A program made the translations under genes and the position numbers. Shown here piece by piece: positions 1 through 12,900 of a DNA stretch of 64,000 nucleotides (its first letter is position 1; the number at the start of each line of letters is the position of its first letter). Origin of the DNA: Ophioderma brevispina (taxonomy: Eukaryota; Echinodermata; Ophiuroidea; Amphilepidida; Ophiodermatidae). The notes beneath the pieces are model-generated. The model was not told the origin of the DNA and searched no databases. It saw only the letters and a list, made by a program, of their open reading frames with translations. Location of the stretch: contig JAMKCH010022247.1 in NCBI GenBank assembly GCA_023653785.1, positions 1 to 64,000 of the forward strand, read 5' to 3'.

Positions 1-180
1 TGGCAACTGGCAAATTTCACAAAATATGAAATTCTTCAATTTGCTCACAATGTTGTCTATAGCCATTGGTTATAGAGCTAGGTTTGTGACCATAAAATGA
101 AACTTATACCCCAAAAAGATAGGGACATTTAATAAGAACCTAAAAGAACATCCAGGTAATTTAAAATTGTAGGCTAACTT

Positions 181-392
181 TTAAAGGTCCATGGCCCCGA
201 TTGCTTATAGTCTGGTCCCCAGAAGCCCCAGATTTTACTGGAAGTGGTCAAAATTTTGGTATCAGAAGAAGCTATATTTTTCTCATTTACACTGTGAAAT
301 ATTAGGGCAAAAAGCATATTTGGTTTCGGAAGTTATCAGCGAAAAATTGTAACCCAGTTTGGTCGACCAATATTAATTTTACACAGTTTAAT
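181..392 (-). mobile_element. TTAAAGG-ended MITE, family 1, truncated copy
   Basis: This segment starts with TTAAAGGTCCATGGCCCC, the end sequence of the family seen in full at 7396-7755 and 16187-16532, and contains the shared inner motif TTGGTCGACCAATATTAATT. It is reversed relative to the other copies and stops short of the other terminus. Confidence 0.7.
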
Positions 393-423
393 TATTAGAG
401 CTACACATTTTTAGCTTCAGAGC

Positions 424-803
424 ACCGTGGCGTAGCTAGGATTTTCATATTGGGGGGGCCAGGTCGAATCGCACCGACAGAAAATGGGTAGGGTCCAGGG
501 GCCCGCCTTAGAGGCCCCTGTGGGTCCAGGGGCGAAGCCCGGTGGGGGTCGAGGGGCGAAACCCCTGAAAATTTTGGGTTTATATGCTTTAAATGTCTCT
601 GAGGGCATTTTGGATGATTTGGTAAAATTTACTTGTCGCACGCTGATCCAATTGAACTTTTAAACCTATACTTTGCAGACAATCCGGATGCAATGCCATG
701 ACCGAATTTCAAGTGGTGATGAACCAACGGGCTCATCTCAACCGACGAAATCAATTATTGGGGGGGCCGCGGCCCCCCTGCCCCCCCTCGGGCTACGCCA
801 CTG
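424..803. mobile_element. hAT-like MITE with CAGTGGCGTAGC-type ends
   Basis: The left end is CCGTGGCGTAGCTAGGA and the right end GGGCTACGCCACTG, an inverted pair. The interior has G-rich and C-rich tracts next to each end. CAGTGGCG-type ends of this sort are common in non-autonomous hAT-like elements. No clear 8-bp target duplication is seen. The short frames here are spurious. Confidence 0.6.
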
Positions 804-1379
804 TTCTCAAAGCATAATAACTGATGAAATCTCGGCTGCGGAAAACTTTGCCAGATGGGTTTTGGGGTGAAATGAACAGCCAACTATCTAGATGAAAACT
901 TCAATATGCTTAAATCGGGCCCATCCCCTCTAAGTTTGCAATTACTTATAATCAAAAAGTCTGTCACATAGGGTTGCTGAATTTGGTGCTTAATCATTGA
1001 GGGCTAATGTATATTAAACTTTACAAACTGACCATGCAAAAAATCACATTTGAAAAATCTCGATGGTGCACTATTCTTTTCAAATGTGCCGTGTCTCTTT
1101 AACGGCTGAATCAGAGATTCCCAAGGGATGGCGCTCCTAAATTAAAAAAAAAAATGTTTTTTGATATTATGCAGAATGCTTGTCCATATACTAATCAATG
1201 TGTGAATAGCTAATCTCAAATCGTAGTCCTTCATATAGCGAGCGGCATAGGCTAACTATCGTGCATTTGGTGAGAAAAGCACCTGAACGTTGATGAAATT
1301 TGGAACAGATGTAGAGCAAAAGCTAGAGTAAGAAAAGATCAAAGATCATGAGGCCATCGCATTTGCATCCTCCGTCGGG
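804..1379. other. No recognisable feature
   Basis: AT-rich non-coding DNA between the hAT-like element and the 155-bp array. I see no coding frame or structured repeat. Confidence 0.5.
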
Positions 1380-2045
1380 GCCATTTTTCAAGATGGCCGC
1401 TAAATGACCATTTTGGCATATTTTGATAATATTTAACACCGCTTTTACTATGCTATACTAGGCATCTAGAAATGCTAAAGGCAGGTTAAAATGTTTGTCC
1501 AATCACAGGGCATTGCAATATGTGTCCCTGTCGGCCCATTTCCATAGATGGTCCGCCAAAACTGAACAGTTTAGCATATTTTGCTACTAATTAAACACCG
1601 CCGGCCTTTTACTTATGTAGGCATAACGTATGCTAAATGTATGTTACGACGTTGTCCAATCACAGGCCATTGAAGTATGTGTTCCGTTGGCCATTTTCCA
1701 AGATGGCCGCCAAAATGCCCATTTTAGGCATATTTTGCTAATGGAGTCAACACATGCCTGTACTTATGTCTATACTAAGGTGCATACAAATATGATAACT
1801 GCATGTTATAATGTTGGCGCCAAATCACAGGCCCCCATGCAGTATGTGTCCCGTTGGCCATTTTCCAAGATGGCCGCCAAAATGCCATTTTGGCATATTT
1901 TGCTAATATTTAACCCGCATTTTAAATATGTCTATAATAGGCCAAAAAATATGCTAAATGCATGTTACATGTTTGGCCAATCACAACGGACCTGGCAATA
2001 TGTGTACCTCGTCCATTTTCCAAGATGGCCGCCGAAAGGACCCGT
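1380..2045. repeat. Tandem array, five ~155-bp units
   Basis: CAAGATGGCCGCC-like blocks start at 1391, 1546, 1701, 1868 and 2023. Between them the order is GGCATATTTTGCTAATATTTA, AAATGCATGTTA and CCAATCACAGGCCATTG. The 139-codon frame at 1630-2049 is array-derived and not a gene. Confidence 0.85.
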
Positions 2046-2960
2046 TTAGACATATTTGCTTAATATAAAACACCCACCTTTTACCATTCTCTTCTACTAC
2101 GCATAAAAACCTGCAAGATATCTGCTACATTGATCATCTAATAATTAATTAAGGAATTACATGTATTCAGTGAATTAAGGCGTGTTACGTAATTTTGAAT
2201 GCACTTGCCATTTTTGCATCGTAATTTTCACAATTTGATGATAATCATAAACATCTTACATTGTAGTGCAACAAAGCTCATTAAAGTGACGAATCTCAAA
2301 CTAAGTTAACCCAAAACAAGAAATATCCCCTGTGGCTATCAACTGCTATTGCAGTGGTAATATTTACATAATCACTGAATGTTCTTAACAACAAATTAAG
2401 GAAAATCCTCAATGTCCTACATGGATCCAATTAAACATCTGACGATTTGCCGGAATGTAGTTGACGTTCATCAACATGTATCACCTACAATATTTGGTGA
2501 AAAACTCGTATATCACTTTATACAAGTCAGGATAATTTTGTACCATCTGGAATCTAGACCCAAGTAATGAATAAAACATAGCCTACTTTATTCATCTGGC
2601 AATTTCTTTGTTATTTATTATTAAGGGCGTTATTAGGGGTTGTCATGAATTTATTGGGTCAAAGGCCGCGTGATATTGTATGAGTACCAAGTACTCAAAA
2701 AATCTTACCAGTTACAAATGCTAGTCACAATTCAGTTCTGGATCTATATATTGCACTAAGACAACAAATCAGTGTCTACAGTCTATGAGTATTTGGCTAT
2801 GTTATGAGTGTAGCATGAGGCTACAATGCAACATTCATGTGACATCAGCCTCTTGTGATGAGAGAGAATGAGAAGAGGGAGACAGTAATCGATCCAATAG
2901 GGCGTTGTTCAGAACACATTCACAATCAGTGATAAGGTAAATGTTGTTGTTGATACAAAG
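2046..2960. other. No recognisable feature
   Basis: AT-rich sequence between the tandem array and the unidentified protein-like region. Nothing supported. Confidence 0.5.
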
Positions 2961-3290
2961 ATGTTAGATCAGGAGCACTTTCCCCGTAAAAAAGGCAGGG
3001 ATCTGCCTTGTGATTTTGAAAAGTGGCAACGCCAAAAAGGGCAATTTAGGGATTTAAGGAATAAAGTACCAGATCCAAAACAGAGACTTTACGAAATATA
3101 TGGAATCAATGTCTTAGCACAACAGACCTTAGCATTTAGACGAGACTGATCCATCAAGAATAGAGCAGTGGTTCCAGAAGTTTAGATTGTGCCTCGTGGA
3201 ATTTCAAGGTTTCCCGTGTCGATTTGACAATTGTTCCGTGCAAAAGTTACAAACAGGAAAAAAATTACACCCCTTTATATAATAAGCTCA
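2961..3290 (+). other. Unidentified protein-like region in two frames
   Basis: A 62-codon frame (2961-3149) encodes a charged sequence with LYEIYGINVLAQQTLAFRRD. Near 3145 the reading continues in a shifted frame as TDPSRIEQWFQKFRLCLVEF up to about 3290. The composition, with amphipathic helices and no repeats, looks protein-like. The two frames read smoothly into each other if one small indel is assumed. I do not recognise the family. It may be a fragment of a transposon protein or a decayed host exon. Confidence 0.25.
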
Positions 3291-4138
3291 CAAATGTATC
3301 AATAGAGGTCAGAGTCTGATCCCCAATAGACCCTGTGGGCATGGCAAAAGGTCTATTAGGGCTTGACCCAGCCATACCCTTGTACCAATCTCAAGAGTCT
3401 TGAAAGCTGCCATCTCAATATGGAGACCTCCGTGAGGACATGATAACAAATTGGTTTTCTCCTTATGTTATTGGCCATTTCACGGATTTTGACTGTATAA
3501 TACTAGTGGTTGATCAAACGGAGAAACTGGTGTTTGTCTTGAATTCAGATGTTTCACTGTAGATCACATCCACGGAGTGCTTGATCATGCCACTGCGTGA
3601 GAACTTTCACACGATCTTGTTTATGGATTATGATACGAAACAAGTTCTTTAAGTCATAATCAGGGCTTGCTGTGCGCAAAGATGATAAATCACATGATAA
3701 TTTCAGCACTAGTCTGTATTATGTTAACTTTGAATGTAATGCATTCTATCCGAAAAGAAGATAGGGGCCCCTATTGACCACTTCACTTCCCTGAGGTAAG
3801 AAATGTGAATAAGACTGTGGCATAATTCATGTTAAAGTGAAAAAGGCAATAATCAAATGAAAAAACATGGTTATTGATTTATCCAATTTTAATTCGTTAT
3901 AACAACGCATCACCGATGACTTGTGGATACGCAAAGAAGAAAGGAGAAGGAAAGAAGAATTTGTTTGATATTTTTGAGCTATTAAGAAAATAACAGGCCA
4001 TGCGTTTTAAACTAGCAGACTTTGCAATTTGGAGTCACAAAACACTTCAATTTCCATATTTGGTCAACTCAAAAAGTAATAATCCTTATGATAGCAAAGT
4101 ACACATTTTTTTTTAAAAGCTGAGAGCAGAAGAAAGGG
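3291..4138. other. No recognisable feature
   Basis: Non-coding. A segment GGCCATGCGTTTTAAACT at about 3998 is an approximate inverse of GTTCAAAACGCATGGCC at 6286, so a larger worn foldback may span 3990-6305. This is weak. Confidence 0.4.
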
Positions 4139-4430
4139 CATGTGGTCCGTGGATAAAGCGCACCTGACTCGCACCGGCCAAAGGGTGGAGTTCGAGCCCC
4201 ACTGTGGCCCAATGTGTTGTGGCCCTTGAGTAAGGCGATTTACCTCAATTCCACTCATTCCGTACCCAGGTGTATGAAATGGGGACTGGGCCATTATTTA
4301 ATGTTAGGAAGGTAACATACTCGCTGTAAAGGAGGTGTAGGGAGCCCAATCGCTTTGAAAAGATAGATAGGCACTCCGTTCCTGTGTATTACAGGTCGTC
4401 CCTGCTACCTTTACAATTGCATAAGAAAGG
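4139..4430 (+). mobile_element. tRNA-derived SINE
   Basis: The head resembles a tRNA: an A-box-like TGGATAAAGCGC and a B box GGAGTTCGAGCCCC (4187-4200) at the expected distance. The body contains the motif CTTGAGTAAGGCGATTTACC and then CCCAGGTGTATGAAATGGG, common to tRNA SINEs of marine animals. It is a transposon and not a functional tRNA, because the acceptor stem does not pair well. Confidence 0.75.
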
Positions 4431-5061
4431 CTCACTACACATAGGCATTTCACATGTACGGGTGGTGACCTTGAAGATTTTGTACAAGGTGAAACAAAAT
4501 TTCATCAAATTCACAAAAACTGCAATAAAATCTCTAAGAATGAAATGTAATCAACATGAAACTTCAATTAGATCATTTTATTTGGAATAGGAACAGTGTC
4601 AACTATCAACTGATGCTACACAACAATTCACAATTGTTTGGTAAACATATAATATAAAAAAACCAAAAAGTAAAAACATGTAAAATGCACCAATCCACTT
4701 GTATTTTTAAATTAAACAAAAAACTAAAAATAACTTCATATTTGGATTCCTCTTCAAACTTCCTTCAAGAAAATATACTTGACTATTAGTTAGATAAATA
4801 CTTCCCATGTTACATTGGCAGACAATTCGAGAACGTTTTGCTGCTTGTTGTATTAATTGGGTTCATTTATACAGTTAATTGTAAAGGTTTTAGTCTCACA
4901 GTCAAAGTTCAATCCTCTTTCTGAGGACACATTGATATAATATGATTGTATTCAATAAAGTGTCTTGAGAAAGATGATAGCCTTCTGATACCAAAATAAT
5001 TAAAATCCACCCCATTTTGACCAAAGTTGTGAAATTTTGTTAAACGGAGATTTTGCAAACT
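4431..5061. other. No recognisable feature
   Basis: AT-rich DNA between the SINE and the foldback element. Confidence 0.5.
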
Positions 5062-6080
5062 TTTAGGCCATGATACGTTCGTGATTTAACGTTATTTTGT
5101 GCTCCAACGCTGGGGATCACTTACTTCCTTCACTAAAATAAAATTTTAAATAATATTATGTAAACCAGGAAAAGCTGTATCCCCAAATAAAAAGAGTGCA
5201 CACACTTATTTAGAAAAATGATAAATAAAATTCAACTCAATTTACTCCCAGAATGTCAGTGACAAATGTACACCGTAAACTCAAGCGAACAATAGCAGCT
5301 AATGATATTCAACAATCAACCTAAAAACACTTAAGATCTCTTCTCAACAAGTATCGGGTCCCATTGTTCTGCCCTTACTGTTGACAAGATTTTAAGCTAT
5401 ATCAAGTGTTATGACTTCCCCGTATGGAGCTCTAGTATCAGTTCTAACTAAGTCACATACTAACCTCGCTCATGATTTTAAAAATGTTAGGTCGCTGAAT
5501 ACCATTGCCTTTCTTGGTAAATTGAATAGAAATAGGGTGTTAAAGGACAATAACTTGCGGATTTAGGTTACACACAAATTAGGTCAGCCTTGCCTGGGCT
5601 TTTCTTTCATGAATTTGGCCCCTTTACATTTTTCTTTTCGAAAAAAAAAAAAATATTAATCATATGAGGTCCAAAAGTTAATGAAACACATAGTAGAATC
5701 TCTCAAGAATTCTTTTATCGCGAACGAGGAGAAGGAAACTACACGTAAGCAGCAAGGAAACATAACATTCGGAAATCAATCAATAGACAGATGTAAAGAA
5801 TGTGAAGTGTGTCGGGCCGTGTATTGAGTTCATTAGCCCCATGTCGCTCGAGCAGGTTGAGGTTAGGTTATCCTGGTCACTGATAATTCTAGAAAAAATG
5901 CCGTGTTGACATTTTATTCATTTTTCTAAATGAAGTGCCCACACCTTTCATGTGGGGACAAAGCTTTTCCCTGGTTAAAATATATTGTTTAATTTTAGTG
6001 AAGAAATAAGTAATCCCAGGTTTTGGAGCACGAATTTTAATTTTAAAAGGCCACCATTGTATCATGTACCTTAGGCTATG
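5062..6080. mobile_element. Foldback-type element
   Basis: The left arm (about 5062-5235) and right arm (about 5890-6078) are inverted copies. Matching blocks include TTTTGTGCTCCAA / TTTGGAGCACGA, AACCAGGAAAAGCT / AGCTTTTCCCTGGTT and TTTAGAAAAATGA / CATTTTTCTAAATG. Arms are diverged. The centre is unique AT-rich DNA and has no coding region. Confidence 0.7.
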
Positions 6081-7395
6081 TCATAGAGTTTTTGGTTGTA
6101 AATGGCGAGCCACTGCTCCCTCCACCATATCCTAGGCTGGGGATTTGTCATAACTCTGTTGGTAATAAAGATAGCTTAACCAAACCTCATACAGATATTA
6201 AATAACTTCAGCTTTGAAATGAGATCAGAAAAACCAAACGTTTTGATGAAAGTGAACACCCTTCACCCTTTTTAGGTGTTGTGGAGTTCAAAACGCATGG
6301 CCACCGGTTATAATGGTTGCAAAATTTAAAAATAGATGTTACAGGCTAAAAAACATGCCGTATGCTTTATTAATACACAAAAATCTAGTGAAAGTAGCTT
6401 TACATGGTATGTATATAATATCTTTCAAGAAACCAAAATATTAAATGTTTTGGAGGCCATTTTGAATGATGACTGTATGATTTAAACTTATCCCTTTTTC
6501 TCCATAAACCGTGTTGTCAATTTAATTGTATCTTAATATTTTCGGACCTTAAAATAACATTTTAGGCATTCATGTCAACCGGTATTTTAAAAAGTGTATG
6601 CACGTGATAAGCAATAATTAAATAAAAAAGCAACTTTTGGCGGCCATTTGAAAATGGCTGCCAAACCCGTCATGGGCTAAAATGAAGTGGCTTATGGATC
6701 TCAATCTTTTAAGTCTATATTACTCTACTTATACACAAAATCCCTTGCTTTTATCACAAATGCACGATTTGTACGTATATTTTAGTTTAGCCGCTCGCTA
6801 ATATAAATCACAACTTATAGTTATGAAATTCCGGATCCGGGCGAAATTTAAAGTCCCCATATGGTACTGTTAACTATACTTTAATGTTGACTGCATCAAA
6901 AACAAAATATTGATTCATCTCAAAATCAAAAATTAGATTGAGATTTCAGGTGATTCTCTCAGTTCTTGACTATTTTTAATTAAAGGCACTTTTAGTGATT
7001 CCCTCGAAAAGAGTCAAAAATATTTGAATTTTGCGCAAAAACTTCTTAAAGGTGGAAGGATATAAGCCTGTATAATTGGCATAAGTTATGTTTTCCAACT
7101 GCAAACAACACCGCCGAAAAGGAGAAAAAAAAAGAAAACAGCAGTCTTCAAAGATTTGATTCTCCATTCAAATCGTATTGGAGTAATGGACAGTATGACT
7201 AACATATCCGATTTTGTCTTTATTAGGTTGTTTTGATCTTATAATTTGCACGTTATGTTAGAATACCTATATGTGTTACAAACATGCAAGAAATCTGAGT
7301 TTTGATGATTATTTTCGATTTTCTGATTTAGCAAACACTGATAGTGCTTATACAAAAAACAAAAAAAATTAGTTTGAAACTCTGATTCAGCTGTT
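6081..7395. other. Non-coding, one short palindrome
   Basis: AT-rich. The only structure noted is GGCGGCCATTTgaAAATGGCTGCC at about 6640-6663, an imperfect palindrome of the ATGGCCGCC motif that recurs in the arrays of this window. Confidence 0.5.
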
Positions 7396-7755
7396 TTAAA
7401 AGGGGGAATGGCCCGATTAAGGATATGAAGTTTTCATCTTGATAGATTGGCCTTTACTCCAAAACCCCATCCTGTTAACGTTTCGCAACGATCTTTCAAA
7501 TCCGTTTGATGCGGGCGAATAAACACTGATTTTGGAAGGCCCATAGAGTCTGTGTAAAATTAATATTGGTCGACCAAAATGGAGCCACATTTCACTCATA
7601 ACTTTCAAACCAAAATCCCTTGGCTCTAAGATTCACAGGTCATTGCGAAAAATAGTAGCTTGCTTTCTGATACCAAAATGTTTTGACCACTTCCGGGGTA
7701 AAATCTGGGGCTTTCTGGGGACGAGGGTATTAGCGATTGGGCCATGGACCGTTAA
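7396..7755 (+). mobile_element. TTAAAGG-ended MITE, family 1
   Basis: The copy runs from TTAAAAGGGGGAATGGCCCGAT to ATTGGGCCATGGACCGTTAA. The two ends are imperfect inverted repeats of about 20 bp. TTAA at both ends suggests a TTAA target site, as used by piggyBac and Kolobok elements. There is no coding capacity. Confidence 0.75.
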
Positions 7756-7887
7756 GATGCGTATACACTGTAAACCACCATTCCTATTTCCATTCAGCAA
7801 AGTAAGACCAAGATTGACATTTGAGATCTAGGATGCCACTTTGGAAGGAGCCAATTCTGTTTCCCCAATTGTAGCTAGTCAATTGGG

Positions 7888-8590
7888 TTCGTAAAGGGTT
7901 GCAACAAGAGATCAAGTTGTCCATCATTTTCTGTGAATGTAGTGTTTTCATATGGATTAGACATACAATATATTCCCTACTTTTATTTTGACTACAGAAA
8001 TAACTTAAAATGAAAACAAAAAGGTGATTTGTATATGCTAATTTTTCAATAGAAAACATGGCTAAATTCGTAGTAGGAAATTAGAAAGTTAAGAGAATTG
8101 TAGTACAAAGAAACAGTTCTCAGCTTACTCCTTTCGGATGGGGACATTTTGATAGAACGTTTACACCAGTGCAACAATCAGAGTTTTCATCTTTTTTAGG
8201 AAGCCTGTTATTTGAAATTCTTGTTGCCCTTGAAAGGTTGCAACGAGAGATTTTGGGGCACCATATATTGTGGCATATGTGGTGATGATTCATATAGTAA
8301 GACCCCCAATAGATTTTCTTACCTTGTCTTTGGTTACAGAAATGCCTTGAAAGTGAAAACAAATTTTGATTTTCATGTGCTTAATTCAATATAAAACATA
8401 GGCTTGACTTTTGTTATTTGATCCTATACGCCAAAAGAAAATTGTGACAATTTTTGTACCAAAGAAATCTTTCAGCTTAATCCTTTCACATGGGGATATT
8501 TCTAATAGAAAGCTTTACATTGATGCAAAAATTAGATTTTTCACATTTTTAGGGACACCTGTTATGTGAAATCTCTTGTTGCACCTTTAA
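7888..8590. mobile_element. Tandem pair of MITE family 2 (AAAGGTTGCAACGAG ends)
   Basis: Two head-to-tail units of about 340 bp start with AAGGGTTGCAACAAGAGAT (about 7890) and AAAGGTTGCAACGAGAGAT (about 8231) and the last ends with CTTGTTGCACCTTTAA. Start and end are inverted repeats. The body includes a paired TTTCACATGGGGATATTT / TTTCGGATGGGGACATTT motif. A reversed copy is at 31983. Frames in this region are not genes. Confidence 0.65.
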
Positions 8591-8701
8591 CTAGCGCCGG
8601 TGGGCCAATCTGGCCTGCCAACCGATAACATTTGGTCCACCAACCCAGCCCAAAATTATACAAAAAAGCTAAACCAATAACTGGGCCATCCAACATGTCT
8701 T

Positions 8702-8763
8702 ACAAACAAACAAACAACAAACCCCCAACAAACAAACAAACAAACAAACAAACAAACAAACAC
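8702..8763 (+). repeat. (CAAA)n microsatellite
   Basis: Mostly perfect CAAA/ACAA units with one C-rich break. Confidence 0.95.
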
Positions 8764-9938
8764 AACCAGCTTTCATTTTGAACTGGTATAACTTATTTAG
8801 TTAAAAAAATCGGATTTTTCAAAATATAATGATAAAATACAAGGGCCAGCCAATTTTTACATTGATATAAAAAACCTCAAATTAGAAAACTAACGGCAGT
8901 ACAAAAAGTTTGTAAAGTATTTGCCATAATTTTGGATGAAAAACACAATTTTTACTCAGGGGGCATTTAACACTCGAGGCAACGGCGGGGGAGCAAAATT
9001 CCAAAGTTGCCTGCCTCAAACAAGTGCACTCTTAAACTACAACGAAAGGCCCAACCACATTAAGGGTGCTTGTTATGATTTATGTCTATTGTGTTCTCGT
9101 GCAACTTGAATGAGAAACAAGGTACTTGCAATTACGCCCCATCAAGTACCGTGGGAAACAGCGGGCGTACACAGGGGGGACAGGGGGCAACTGCCACCCG
9201 CTGGGGAACTCTTGCCCCCCCCGAAAGAGAGTGATTAAAAGGTGCGTGTTCCAATCACCTTTGGAACCCCCCTGATGTACCCGGACCGTAGTGTCAATTT
9301 GAATATAGGATGATGAAAGGCCGTATTTTCTCATGTTCGTCCTGAAATTTGAAGCCCTCAATCAATTTTAATTGTTTCCCAAGATATAAACAAAAAAAAC
9401 GTCGGTGTTCATGGTTAACCATCAATTTATCAGCCACAGTATTGAATAGGGCCTTTCCAGTATGCATATTGCTTCTACCATCAAAAACCGCAAGTTCATT
9501 TACCTGGTAATTGATGGGGCGTATGTGCAAGTGCCAGGCTTCATATCAAGTAGAGAACACACTCAACATTAATCGGAAAAGCACCTTTAAACATAGTGGT
9601 CACTATACTATACTAACAATTTTAATATATGCTTGGTAAAGAGCTTTGTGATTAGTTAATTTTATATCTTCCTGCCTTATAAGGCTTCAGGACGAACATA
9701 AATACAAAATAGAACACGCGACAACAGCCGGTTTAATAAGCTATGTAGAGGAAAAATGGTTGACAGTAATATTGAAAAAAACATAATAAAAGACAGCCAC
9801 TTTCCAACCAACGATTTTGCAATCCAAAGGTAACAAATTAAAAGTTAATGCTATTCCATATTTTTCAACCACTCAATTCTGCTTTGGTACATTAGCAATG
9901 CACATCTCTTATGACTGAACATATTTCTCAGGTTTTTT
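8764..9938. other. No gene; presumed 3' flank of LINE
   Basis: No coding frame is supported. A C/G-rich patch at 9170-9230 (GGGGGACAGGGGGCAACTGC) resembles the interior of hAT-like MITEs but lacks ends. Confidence 0.4.
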
Positions 9939-12900
9939 TTAAACAGTGAACAAGAATTGGACGACACAGTTTACATCTCGCCTCGCGAGATATACAGTTG
10001 TGGCAGTAAAAACTACATCAAAGTTAAAATTTATATCCAACTGAATCCACAATGCCAAGCAAGACATTTTCCATTGTGAGGCACTAAATGCGTTATTAAG
10101 AATGAGACCCAGAAATGTCTTCCAGAAAACATTTGTAATATTACATTCCAAAACAACCATGGAAAATGATTCAACCTCTTTATTACAAAAAGTACATAGA
10201 TTAGATCCAACCATACATAATCAAAATAGATTTTTGTTATGCCAATATACCGGTGGATAATTTTAAATGGAAAATATTATATTTTAGTGTAGACGGGCGG
10301 AGTGGGACAGTGGGATTTTATAAAATTCCCTGAAATTCAAATCTAAATTATTAACAAGAGCACACCATTGCCCTTTCTGAGACAGGTGGCTTTATGTTCC
10401 CTTCTGCACACAGATATTATACACCCATTTTAACAACTTTGTTTGCAGTTCTAATTTGGTTGAGAGCTTTCTTGCACGACAGGGAAGGGAATTCAATATC
10501 TCCTCCCTCCCGACACTTCTGTGGGGGGGAAAACAAACCAATTAGGGGACAGATATAATAAAGAATAGGAATCCAAAAAATTACACTGGACATGTTTTTT
10601 TTTTTTTGTTTTTTCTTAACACATCAAGTGACAAAAAGTTTGCACATGTCGCAAGAAAGCCATCTAAATATTTCATACCTTTTACTTGTACCCCCCCCCA
10701 AAAGACTTTTCTAAAAATAATATTTTTATACTGATATTGAGGAGTGTTCCAGAGGAATCCGCGTGTCCTATAGTTATATGATGGCCAATCGTACTTATAG
10801 TACACCAACAGGTGAATTAATTTCACGTATGATGAAGTTATTTCAACATGACTACTGAATTTCTCTCGATGGTTTAACATTACACCTCCACAAAAACAGT
10901 TTTTCGCCAACAGATGAAGCTTGTTGGTTTAAAAAAACAATTTCCAATACTGTCATTTCCCATCCAGAAAACGTTACCCAAGCAATTTGAACCATTTATA
11001 ATTGAAGGTACATTGAATCATTTTTAGGCCACCTTGTTCATAGTCCCCGATAATGGTATCCCTGCTGATTTTGTCGGGTTTTACTGACACCATATAAAGT
11101 TAACCATTATTGAAGTCAATTCCCGTAATTAAAAAACATCCGGGTGGTTTTGGAAGAACAGAAAAATAAAAAATATTAATTGGGCGGAAACGCGCTAGAG
11201 AGTTAACATAGTAAAGTTTGCCAATGGGAGTAAGATCTCTCATTGACCATATTCTTAAAATTTCACCTTGAGCTTTTAAATTGGTGCTAAATTAAGATCA
11301 AATAGATATCCAAAAATTAATGGTTAAAAACTTAACACCCAATAGTCTGGACCACATTAGAGTATATTTTAGGCCCGTTTCCTCAATACCAGGCTGGATG
11401 ATGCACGAAAAAAGCCAAGAGCAAGAAGTTCAGACTTATGAATATTAACTTGAGGCCCTCTGATTATGACTATGAAGTTTTAAGGATTACTTGGACAGAA
11501 CTGACGATCAAACGCCTCATTAAGAAAACCGGGTTGTATCATCGGCAAGGCCAATCAAAAATATTCTGTCCAATAATATGAGTACCATTAATATTTGCGA
11601 TGATTTCTATAGCACAGTTTAGAACTTTCACTGCTAATAACTATATATAAAAGAGGACTTAGTGGACCATCCTTGCCGAAGACAAGCCCAAACGTTGGAA
11701 AATATAGATGCGCATGCCATTGTTCATTACACAAGAAGAAATGTATTGTAAAAACCTTCAACATTTTTTAAAATTCGCCCAAAATTAAAAAATTACGAGA
11801 TTTATAAAAAAAGACCATTCTAGCTTGTCAAAAGCCTTTTTCAAAACAATTAAAAAACATTAAACCAGGAACGGTTGTTTCATTTAAATAATCAATAAAT
11901 CTAAGGAACGCGGAATATTCTCCCCAATCATAAACCCTTTCAAAGAAACCTGTTGATCATATATAATAGTGAGGAAGACCTTTGTTTTAAACGGACGTGC
12001 AATGCAGTTGTAATTATTTTATAATCTGTATTTCAATAATGTAATAGGACGCCAATTTTTCAACAAATTGGGTCTTGTCGTTTTCGGACGGATAAGATTA
12101 TGAGCCCTGTACTGCTCGATCAATGGAAAGACTTCCATGCCTGAACGAGTAATCAAAATATTCACAATAGTGCCGAGATCATTGAAAAAAACCAACTTAT
12201 AAAAACCTCAGGGGGAAAGCCACTCTGTACCTGGAGTTTATTACATGGCATTGCTATTAAAGAGTCTTTACAATTCAGTTAATTGTCACATCCACCCGTT
12301 CACAATGCTGTTGTAAAAGACGCTCAGTAAGGTATGAGGGATTCCTCTCTAAGTAATCAACAGACTTACACGAATTGGACATTCAGGGGGGTTGCTAGAT
12401 TTATAAAGATTTGCGAAAAATTGTCTCTTTCATGCAAAATATCTTTGCACACGTAATAACCTGACAGCCATCCAGAGACGTGAAGTTTGGTTTAACCATT
12501 TTGCATTTGATTCTATTTCAAGATTATAAAATATTTTGAGTTTCGCTTCCATGTTCAACCCAATTAGCTCTAGAACGAATTTAATACACAACCCTCTGTT
12601 TTTATTTATACAATTTCTCAAGCTCGTCCCTACAATTATCAATGTTGCTCAAAAGACTATCAGGAAGGCTGAACACTATATTTTTCTTCCAGGCTCATTT
12701 AAATTGTCATTAATTACCTCTTGGATTGCGGTTCTGGAAATGATTTTGCCCAGAATGATTCTCATGTCTGGACCTGACTGTGGCATTTCAACCCAAAATC
12801 CCAAGCCATATTTGGGTTTAAGTCTTTATAATCAACACCTATATCTATCTCAGTTATCCACTCGCTTACCACAATCCACAATTCCTCATCCTGGAAAAAG

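Noticed and set aside
1630..2049. 139-codon open frame
   Set aside because: It lies wholly in the 155-bp tandem array and its peptide repeats with the array period.
4139..4212. tRNA gene
   Set aside because: A and B boxes are present, but the acceptor stem does not pair and the body continues as a SINE.
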